A stretch of 64,000 nucleotides of DNA from Fasciola hepatica (taxonomy: Eukaryota > Platyhelminthes > Trematoda > Plagiorchiida > Fasciolidae): NCBI GenBank assembly GCA_948099385.1, contig CANUEZ040000165.1:4104501-4168500 (forward strand). The letters run 5' to 3'. The position numbers were made by a program, and so were the translations under genes. Position 1 is the stretch's first letter, and each line of letters opens with the position of its first letter. The notes below the pieces were generated by a model. That model was not told the DNA's origin. It made no database searches and saw nothing but the letters and a program-made list of their open reading frames with translations. Shown in pieces: positions 55,381 through 64,000 of this stretch.

Positions 55381-56660
55381 TACTAATAACAATAATAATA
55401 ATATTGGTATATTTCTGGACCATGGTTGAGAGGCAGACATGTAAACATGATCACGGTTTACAATATCACTGAATGAGATGGGAAGTTCACAAACTTCAAG
55501 GAGGGATTCGCATATCGCAGTAACAATGGACTTAGGCTGAGGAGAGTTTAAATGAGGCAAGGCGACGAGAGAATGCACAGCGAGCCCGAAGTGATTTCGA
55601 GTCAACTGCTGCAATATTAATGAATCGGCTGGATGTAGGAATGTTCAGATGGACATGGGCTTATGACGCAGGGAATAAAATATTTACAAGAAAGATGCAA
55701 GTTAATGGTCAGTTATGCACATTTACGTTCATTTAAGGGGGAGAATTCATGAATGTTCGCAGGGGAATAATAATTTTCATCGATTTGTGGAAATGAAAAG
55801 GAGTAGCACGCCTTGAAAAGCCGAGACAATTTACATGAGAAAATGTGTATGTCATCTCGTGTCGGCAGTTCGCCGCTGGTGGAAGATGGATGAAGTTCCG
55901 GGGAGGACCAACCAGCAATCGGAATGCCGTGTCCACGAGGAACATAATAAGGCAAGACAAGGGTGAAAACCTTTGCAAATGGATTATGTTGTGCTGGTAA
56001 ATTGGTGAATACATCGTTCTGTTTAGTTTTGTGGCCTTTCTGTGTCCATGTTGGGCTTTTTGGGCAAGGGTTGGCTGCGGTTTTTGCTCGCTGTTTCATC
56101 GTGGGGAGAAGGAGGGCATCGCCGAATCTGGACCGATCACCATTTAATTAGGAATCCTCGCACAGTAACTACGACATTGAGAGGGTCTTGTAATGAGAAA
56201 TACTCAGTAAGCCTCAGAGGGCGTATGTAGCAATACCAGGACTTCTAGTGGGTGAAAACCGGTGGCTAGATCGTATTTGCGGTAGCCGGCCTTTGGTGCC
56301 GTTGCAGACGGGCAGAGAAAATGATAAGCTGTCTGCTCGATACATTAAAAATAGACAACGTGATGGCAAGGAGGTTCTGGAATTGAAAAAGGGAGGGTTG
56401 CTGTCTGGGGGATGTTCCACCTGAGGGTTAACGTGAGCAAAATAACGGACAAGAGTACGGGGTTGGAAATGAGGCACAATGATCTTAGTGAAATGAGGAG
56501 TCATTGGCACTGTGGTTCGGTGTTCGTGGGGGCTAACTGTGCTTGCATTACTACGCAAAGTTATTTATTACCGATTCAGCCGTTCACCGGGGAGTCTTTT
56601 ACTTCGGGAATAATAAAGCCTTGGAGGTGCTTATGGACTAAAGGGTCTGAGGGATACGTG

Positions 56661-56858
56661 AGGAAGCAGCTGGTCAACACGAAGAACCAGAATGAAACGT
56701 TTGCATGATGGATCTGGGGGATACAAGACAAATCCCACAGTAGTGTTTTACAGGTCATAAGGAAGCAGCTGGGACACACCAAGAACACAAATAGCAAGTT
56801 TATTTGATAAATCCGGAGGATATATAACATGTCCTATCACGGGGTTTCTACAGGTCTA
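56661..56858. repeat. 99-bp tandem duplication in LINE H 3' region
   Basis: Two diverged copies, 56661-56759 and 56760-56858. Both start AGGAAGCAGCTGG, share 'acac.aagaac', 'atctgg.ggatata/c' and 'tttacaggtc/ttctacaggtc' blocks, and are adjacent. Confidence 0.7.
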
Positions 56859-58722
56859 ATGCTGCAGGTTGCTGTTAGGTGAGGCTGTAAACTGGAAAGT
56901 GGGCCGGATTTTAGAACAAGAGGAACGACACTTTCCTGCGAAGAGGAGGAAAAATAGATAATTGGGCGAAAAATACGGGCACTTTTCTCTACTTTCTCTC
57001 ATGTTTGTTTATAAATACAGCAATATTTACATGGATATAGTTAGCTCTTTTATGAGACGTGTCTTTCGTCTGATCTATCGACTAGTTGTCCAGAGCCACC
57101 GTGGTTTTGTAGCTGACGTCAACAAATGTGCCAGGCGTGCAGGGAGGGTAAGATGTGGTTAAAAATTGGAGCTGGAGGTGGGTAAGCATACATGGAGGGA
57201 CCAGTTCGCTATGATCCCAGTCAGCCCCGTGCGTAGGAACCAAAATCATGTCAAGCCGACAAGGGCGGTTTGGGGTTTTCCCTTTGGCAGGGTCAGGTCT
57301 GAGCTGATGGGAGACACCCATGATTGAAGGTTGCCCATTTCCTTCACAGCCCGATATTATTGGTATTTACAGATCAGATCGATCCCACCAGGACTTTCTT
57401 GGTCTCCCTTATTTCTTTTCCAACTTTTTTCTAACGAGGGGGATGGCTGAGCCCATATAGGAACCTTCAAAATCCCCTCCGTCCGACCGTAATTATCCGC
57501 GTATGTCATATTTTTTGCAATTGCTGTGGATGGTCTGTTTTTCCAACATCCGGACGCAGCTATGGTAAAGGTGCCGTTGACATCAGGGGTTTTGCTTGCA
57601 CGGGCTGGGAAAATACAGAGTGAGGCCAAGCAAACACACGGAATGGGACAAAGAGTGTTTTAAAACACGCGCCTGCGAGTGTTTCAGTATCGTACAGCGC
57701 CAGACCGTGCCTAAGACTGCCAGAGGCCACTCTGGTGTGGGTGAGTTAGGTCGCTCCAGTAGCAGAAGTTATTGCACACACGGAGAGAGGATAGCAATCT
57801 AAGTTAGGTGATGGATTCAGAAATCTATGCGACACAGACTAGCGTTCATGTCGGGAAATATAAAAGGAGGAAATTGAGACCAGCCGGTAGCTATTGGAAG
57901 GTAGACGTATGGGATGAGAGATTTCCAACCGAGATGATTGAGGAAAGCAAATTACGACCAAGCAAAAGAGCTGAGAGGAGCGGAAGCCAGAGTAAAAAAG
58001 GGAAGAATCAAAAAAGCAAGAAGTGAAGTAGTAGGCGATGGAACTTAATGTCCTAGGACCTAGCACAGCTGAACCATTTGATGCTAGGGGAAAGCATCAA
58101 TGGCTAAGATCCTTGAGCCAGAGGAAAGTTGTCTTATATGTCTGCCCTAGTACTATATAGCGAGGGAGGCGGTAACTGCCTAGACATGGTTGTGAAGACC
58201 GACTAGTGAATTAGATAAGGCAGAGTCGTAAAGGGATTAGGTGATAATAGGTAAACGTGGGTGAGTAGCCATAACTGTCAGGCACCTAACCAATTGAGCT
58301 GTAAACGGTAAAAACGGTATCCTACTGCAATGTGGGTTGTGTGCGGTATACGTAAAAAGGTGATAATAAATGGTAAGCCTAGCGTCTGTCGTTAGGCTGG
58401 AAACGGTAGGTTTGGGAAATGGTGCTGTGATCCTAGTAGTGAGACCCGTTTTCGAAGGCCAGCTGGACGGGTAGCAGAGAGCGGGAGGGAAGACAAAAGC
58501 GAGGGTTCCAAAGTTCAATGCCTTCTTCATAGGCTAGATCCTGGGATACGCTGGCGTTAGTCAAAGATAACAGAAGACTAACGGTAATTTGTGATCCAAT
58601 AGAACGGCTCATCTGGGTTGTTGACGCACATTTGCGAATAGTCGGGGGTAGCTTGTTCCAAAGGTTTGAGTATTTAATGAGGAAGAAGTCGGATATTATT
58701 GCCAATCTGGGCTGTGGGATGG

Positions 58723-60390
58723 TCAGACTGAAGTCTCTGTGGTGCAGAGGGTAAAATGAGGGTAGCAAAAACGGTATAGAGTTGCTAGAAGTGAACACAG
58801 AGCAATGATAATTCTATATAGAATACACAAGGTAAGCCCAACATGTCCAAGCCTTGCGGGGTCAAGTTTTAATGGAGTGCTTTGCTCTTTAAAGCTCAAC
58901 AGAGGGGAGTATCCTATTAGCTTCTTGGTGAAGGTGGGCTGGACTTTTGCAAGTTCCATTCTATCCGATTTACACATTTCAGAGAAGATTGTAGGACAAT
59001 ATTCAAGGTGAGGTCTAGCATGGGATTGGCATATAAGGAAAATACTATGTTTCATTTCAAATGATCTGAGAACTAGGCCTATTATCTGTCTGGCCCTAGC
59101 CGTCTGAAATGAGGTATGTTCCGAGAATTGTAGATTGTTAGTGTATCGAAGCCCAAGATCCTTCACTGATGGGCTTGGGGCGATGGGCACTTGGTCCAGT
59201 GACAGAGTTCCGTGAGGGACTTGGCATCTGTAGGTTGTGTAGAAGCATTAAGTTGTCGAGAAGCATATCTGCCATGAATTGCACCACTGGTCAAGTTTCT
59301 AAAGATCAATATCTATCTCAGACAGCGCCGTGCTGAAATCTGGATGGCGGAAAGCATAAACGATTTTGATGTCGTCGGCGAAGAGGAAAGGTGTGTCATG
59401 CTGCACAATCGAAAACATGTAGTCAATATAAAGTAAGAAAAATAGAGGACCAAGTACACTTCCTAGTATGACTCCACTAGTGACAGGCGCCCGTTGTAAT
59501 AGATGACCACTAGCATATACAACCTGGGGTTGGTCCGACAGGTAGGAAGTGATCCATGGTAAAAGCGGGTCATGGACACCGTAGGCCCGGAGTTTTGTCA
59601 TCAACCGGGAGTGAGGAACTCGGCCAAATGCCTTGGTCATATCGAGGTAGATGATAATCATAGATTTTCCGTCGTCAGCTGCCGTGGTCAGTAGGTTGAA
59701 AAAATCAAACTGGCATGTGGTACAAGAAAGTGACTTTAGGAAGCCGTGTTGACTGCTGTAAATGAGGCTACGGGAAAGGAGATAATCGGACATTCGCTGA
59801 TAATTCAAAAGCTCCGTTATTCTGGCAGCTAAAGGGGTATGGTTGATAGGACAACAGTTTGATCGGTCATACCATGGGCCTTTTTCATGAATAGGAACAA
59901 TGGTTGAAATTTTCCACTGCGATGGAAAACTGCCATGTTTAGGGGATAATTTATAGAGATTCATAAAGATAGCAGCGACGTCAGTTCCATCAAGATGAAA
60001 GAGTGCTGGGGAGATGCCGTCGTAGCCAGGGCGGGAGGAGGGTCTTACACACAGCGTTAGGTTGGCCACGTCGTTTAAACTGAATTCAGTATCAGAGAGA
60101 ACCTGCTCGGTGATGAGGTGTACGGGTGGCGGATTTGAAGTAGCGTCGGTAGTCATGGGTTCTGAAAAGAGGGTATTGAGGGCCTCAGCGATTTCGGCTG
60201 CAAGCTTAATTTGCGAGCTGTTTCCCCGAATTAAATAGGGTATCCCTGAAGACTCTCTCTGAATCCTGCTCTTTAGCAGTCGGGACAATCGGTACAATCT
60301 GTCGAAGGAATTCAAGGCCAAAAGCTCCCGCTTTCTCAGCAGTTCATTATTCTCAAGACTGATGGTTACAGAGAGCGAGTGGGGTTGCAC
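58723..60390 (-). pseudogene. LINE H reverse transcriptase
   Basis: An open 363-codon frame (60390-59299) has 'RPGYDGISPALF', 'FPSQWKISTIVPIHEKG', motif A 'IIIYLDMTKAFGRVPHSRL', 'QHGFLKSLSC', motif B 'SGVILGSVLGPLFFLLY' and motif C 'FLFADDIKI'. Both motif C aspartates and the motif A aspartate are intact. The frame ends at 59299; the thumb continues in another frame (59190-58723, 'SVKDLGLRYTNNLQFSEH', 'ARPHLEYCPTIFSEM'). One or two frameshifts between palm and thumb are what separate it from a working RT domain. Its role is target-primed copying of the element RNA. Confidence 0.88.
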
Positions 60391-60399
60391 TAATATGGA

Positions 60400-61432
60400 G
60401 AAGTCTCTGGTTTTAATATAGACTTTCTGCAGTTTTGCTTGTTTATTTTGCAGCCTTGTTTGTTAAGAGCTGCGGGCTTGAGAGCGGTTGGTCCCGAAGG
60501 TGGCGATTGCTGGCAAGCATCTATGTAGCTTATATTAGAGTGCTTCACTGGCGAGCTGAGTGTGGTGCTGTAGGAAGTAGGGATCGTGTGTAGGAGCTGT
60601 TGAGATGAGCTACATATTGGGTCTAGGGGTCCGGCTGTGAATCTGCTAGATACCATTCTATGGTCACTGCCTTGGAAGAAGTTGAGGGCGGTAGATATCA
60701 TATCCGATAGGCCAATGGTAAATATCAGGTCAAGTATGCTGTTTCCTGTGATTGGGGTCATTAGGTGCTGGACCAAGAGCCCTGTGAGTATGGTCGAAAC
60801 AAAGCTCGTGAATTATTGAGGTGATGACATGGTGTCCCATCAGATACTATGTGCGTTGAAATCGCCGGCAAGGAGTTTTGATGAAGAAGGTAATGGCTCA
60901 AATTGGTCAAAGGCGTTGACTACGTGGGCGAGGTCCATGATATTTGGATTGGATGGTCGATAAACGCAGCCGATATGGAGAGGAGAGTTGGCCAGAAGAA
61001 CCGTTAACCATATTGAGCCCTGAATTGCATCCAGTGTTGGACTGGAGGGAGGAATGACAGGCAAGCTGTTTTTGACGTAGATTAGACAGCCTTCTCCGCG
61101 ACGAGGACGATTTTTATGATTTGGTAACCAGCAATAGAACTTTGGTCCAAAGGGACAGAGTCATCTGGCCAGGTAGTGAACAGTCAAACTAAGTCATAGT
61201 AAAGCCAGAAACTAAAATCTTCCAACTAGGGCCAGAAGCAGCTGAGTTCAATTAGAGAGAGTGGGAGGCCAGACCGGTGGCGGCTGAGGCACACAGGCGA
61301 CATTGTGCCAAGATTATTATGGAGGAGCCATTCGATAAGGGAGAGACTGACGGCAGAGTCGGCACTCGATTGTCCGTTCTGGACACCAACATCTCCAGGG
61401 CTAGCTGGAGCCGCAGTGACGACGCTCATCAT
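60400..61432 (-). pseudogene. LINE H AP-type endonuclease
   Basis: Shifting minus-strand frames give, in order, 'RRGEGCLIYVKNSLPVIPP' (about 61110-61050), 'IGCVYRPSNPN' (60970), 'LLAGDFNAHSI' (60865-60840, the GDFN metal-binding box), a stop, then 'ITGNSILDLIFT' (60755) and 'GSDHRMVSSRF' (60672-60640, the SDH catalytic box). GDFN and SDH residues are intact, but the stop after the GDFN box and several frame changes break the gene. Confidence 0.82.
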
Positions 61433-61449
61433 GTTGATTAAGTTGAATC

Positions 61450-62620
61450 ATTCGGTGAGAAAGATGGGCTCAGTCGGCAGCTAACAAGAGCAGAAATGCC
61501 CAAATGTGAACGTCCTATGTTAGAAAGACCACCTTCATAAAAAGTTCAGTTCCTTTCAGAACTTCAGAGTCAAATCAAGGGCCGGAGTAGAGAATGACGG
61601 TCAGCTCTTGGGTTATTCGTTTTAATACCGTGTGAAAGAAGTAAAGGAAGTTATTCGAGGTTGATTTCTTTGTATTGCTAATAAAGGTTACCAGCGGGAA
61701 AAATTCACATCGAAGGAATGTTTCGGTCAGAGGCATTATATCATTCCTTGCATGCTAGATAAAGATATTGGAGTATGTGGGAAGGGCAAAAGTCATGCTG
61801 CAGAGCATGACCAGGTGATTCAAGTGAAGTCGTAATCGGAGTTCTCAGAGAGGTAGAGTGCGCGTACGAAGGACTATAAGGGAAGTTTGAATTAACGAAA
61901 TAGTTGAAGACTTCCAGCGTACTTAGAGGTCAAAGTCTGAAAGTCCAGAGGTTGTCTTGGGGTTGCGAAGTATGTCATAAAAACTGCGCTCGGGCCCAGG
62001 TAGCCCTGAATTTATCACTTATCTCCTTTTTGTTGAAGTACAGAACTGGAGGAAACTGCGCAACGTCGGATGGCAAACAATCCCAAAAACAAAATGCTGT
62101 GGGTTAGCAAATGAAAAAACAAATGAATGCACATCCATCCATGAGCACTCCATGCATGTATGTGCATAAATTGGTATTTTTCTTTTAGTTAACTTAGGCG
62201 GGAACAAACAGGGAAGAAAAATTGAAAATGAGTAAGTAGGTAATAGCCTTGAAAACGAGAAAGGAATGCGATGTTACCTCCTTTTTATCAGATTTTTATT
62301 AGTCCGATTTCTCAATTCAGATTTCTGATTTATTCGTTATTTATTAATTTCTACCTACTTATTCATTTCTTTTTTGATTACACTTTTCCCCTTTATTTAT
62401 CTAGGACTGACAGGAAAAAAAGGTGAAAAAGCGAAAGCATGAGTAATTAAGGGAGTAGATAGGTTTGGAAGCAGGCCAGGGCCCAACCCAAGGTGACTAT
62501 TCAAACAGAGCCTCTGAGGTTGCTTTGGATGATGTCATTGGTACTTCTTGTGGAAGAATATTCTACAAAGAGGTAACCTTGTAAGTAAAGAAAGTTTTTC
62601 GTATAAATCTGCGTGTACTG
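61450..62620. other. no recognisable gene
   Basis: AT-rich around 62270-62400 with many T-rich and A-rich stretches. It may include the missing 5' region of LINE H on the left and the 3' region of the next LINE on the right. Confidence 0.4.
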
Positions 62621-63900
62621 GACTTGAACAGTTCCTTTCCATGCCCACGTAGATTTTCTAGGCTTAAAAGTTTAAAATTTGGTCCGGTAAATTTGGAAAG
62701 GATAAATTGTACACGGGGAAATTATCTCCCCGGTCATGTCTCAAGCCTAAAAGAGAGATATTCAGTTCACCAGAAGGGCCGGACAGGAGGTGTCTTGCAA
62801 GACACGCACCATCCCAGATGCCCTTCTGTGGGCTTGCCCCAACGTGTCTCGATCCTTGATAAGGCCGGTGTGTACTACTTGAGTGCCAAATTCCAGCACA
62901 TGCCGAACGTTCAATCCATACAGGAGATGGAAGTCACCCTTCTCAATGTAGGGGGAAAAAAGCCCAATCACGCAGAAAATTGGAAAACCAAATTTGGTGG
63001 CTTTTCCTCCGTGAGAAGAAAGATTTTAACTAAGCCAAATTCCTATCAGTTTGTGATGGTCCACCTTTCTGAGTTGAATACCACTATTGATCTGGGAAGA
63101 ATGGTTGGAGTTTCAGCCAAGTGTCATTGAGGCATACTTATCCTCAACTATTTGCAGGCACCTTTTAAGAGAACAGCTTTTTTATGCAAACATGGCAGCT
63201 TGCACATCTATTAGGTCGTATCCCTATATTGTCATATCGTCCGCATGCATCACCATGTTGAAAATGCTAACAGCAGATATGTTATTAATATAAGAAAAAG
63301 GGGGAGCCAAGTATTGATCCTCAGGGCACGCCGATAGAAATCGGGGAGGGAGGGAAGTGAAGTGGTTTTATTTTAACCGCAAAGGACCGATCCGTGAAAA
63401 GGCTGCGGATAACCGAACATGACTGACCCAAAAGGCAAAACCTTCATAGCTTTTGCAGAAAATCGTGAACACCCTATCAAAGGCCCGGACAAATTCAATA
63501 AAAAGCAGCATGGGGTATCCGCCCGTCATCAAGTGCTTGTGCTAGGTTGTCCATCACATTCAGCCTATTGTCGATGCAAGGTTCGTGAGATAGTAAAGCT
63601 CTTTGAGAAGGGGCAAGTAGCCCAAGCTCTTAAGGCACATCTATGATGGCAGTTTTGTGAAAGTGTTCCAATACCTCGCAGGGCCTGTTAGTGAGAATAA
63701 TTGGTCATTGACTATTGGGAAGATCAAGGTCGCGTTTTTGGAAATGGGGGTTAGTGCACCTTTCTTCCAACCAACGGATAAAACATCCGAGTCTGAACAT
63801 TCACGGAAAAACAGAGTATAGGCAACAGACATTATCTCGGTCGTTTTCCTGAGGACCCGAGGGTGCATCGTGTCATGACCAGTGGAACTAAAAGGACAAG
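62620..63900 (-). pseudogene. LINE M reverse transcriptase relic
   Basis: On the minus strand from the right: 'MHPRVLRKTTEIMSVAYTLF' (63868-63809, fingers), 'VGWKKGALTPI' (63765), motif A region 'LLFIEFVRAFDRVF' (63510-63470), 'YPEDQYLAPPFSYINNI' and overlapping motif B (63340-63275), motif C 'MHADDMTI' (63250-63225; aspartates retained), and a thumb relic 'VRHVLEFGTQVVHTGLIKDR' (62900-62840). Frames change repeatedly. The element probably extends beyond the window edge. Confidence 0.72.
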
Positions 63901-64000
63901 AAGAAATAGCCTTTTGTAAACATCAGTGGAAGAGATTTTATTATGTTCCAGCGATAGGCAAACTAGAGGGTTTCTATTCACTGGATGCACAATCGCGGAA

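Larger units (their letters stand above)
55381..61450 (-). mobile_element. LINE H, near full-length CR1/Jockey-type non-LTR retrotransposon
   Basis: About 6.07 kb on the minus strand: endonuclease (61432-60400), RT (60390-58723), a long 3' region (58700-55410) and an (ATT)n-like tail at 55381-55405. It shares its terminal motif with LINE A, and the two RTs share 'PINHT' and '(S/Y)-x-IWN(N/K)LP' signatures, so they are probably the same family. A first ORF upstream of the endonuclease is not seen. A few frameshifts and stops disable it, but domain integrity is much better than in the other LINEs. Confidence 0.85.

Noticed and set aside
62624..63130. 168-codon plus-strand frame as a host gene
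   Set aside because: The opposite strand carries LINE RT thumb landmarks; the plus frame has no recognisable domain.

Overview
The window looks like repeat-rich animal nuclear DNA made almost entirely of nested and decayed retrotransposons. I find no convincing host protein-coding gene, rRNA, canonical tRNA gene or CRISPR array. Three retroelement classes dominate: BEL/Pao LTR retrotransposons (seven copies or relics), non-LTR retrotransposons (LINEs) with CR1/Jockey-type endonuclease and reverse transcriptase (RT), and one Penelope-like element (PLE) with a GIY-YIG endonuclease. A small tRNA-derived SINE cluster is also present. This mix would fit a flatworm (a fluke or a large-genome tapeworm), but that is an inference from element types and not a taxonomic identification.

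Layout. 190-10514: BEL copy A (+), old, carrying SINE copies in its gag leader and a 4.85-kb 5'-truncated antisense LINE (2261-7110) between protease and RT. 10650-13600: a degenerate sense LINE with endonuclease and RT. 16850-18290: a minus-strand BEL relic (F). 22300-22800 and 24600-25190: sense LINE RT fragments. 25880-37785: BEL relic B (+), split by the much younger BEL copy C (26492-35979), which is itself split by the PLE (30677-33475). 38130-41127: BEL relic D (+), cut by the 3' end of an antisense LINE with 18 AAT units. 42540-44400: a sense LINE relic. 45090-45740: an antisense LINE RT relic. 46020-47060: a probable BEL relic G. 48190-50370: a sense LINE relic. 50475-51060: the 3' end of another antisense LINE. 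51730-54180: minus-strand BEL relic E. 55381-61450: the most complete LINE (H, minus strand). 62620-63900: one more minus-strand LINE relic running toward the right edge.

The best-preserved object is the nest at 26-36 kb. BEL C has 379/378-bp LTRs that differ at only a handful of positions and a perfect 5-bp target duplication (CCCCT). Its gag-pol frame is nearly open: one TGA in the gag leader, one 1-nt frameshift, one TGA in the integrase tail. The PLE in its pol gene lies in the same orientation, between RNase H and integrase. It has a 9-12 bp target duplication, one TAA inside an otherwise open 861-codon frame, and a left end built from an inverted copy of its own 3'-tail/5'-start junction. 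The relative order of events is clear: BEL B, then BEL C, then PLE.

Stretches such as 13.6-16.8 kb, 18.9-22.3 kb, 22.8-24.6 kb and 47-48.2 kb gave no recognisable content by eye. They are probably older repeat debris.
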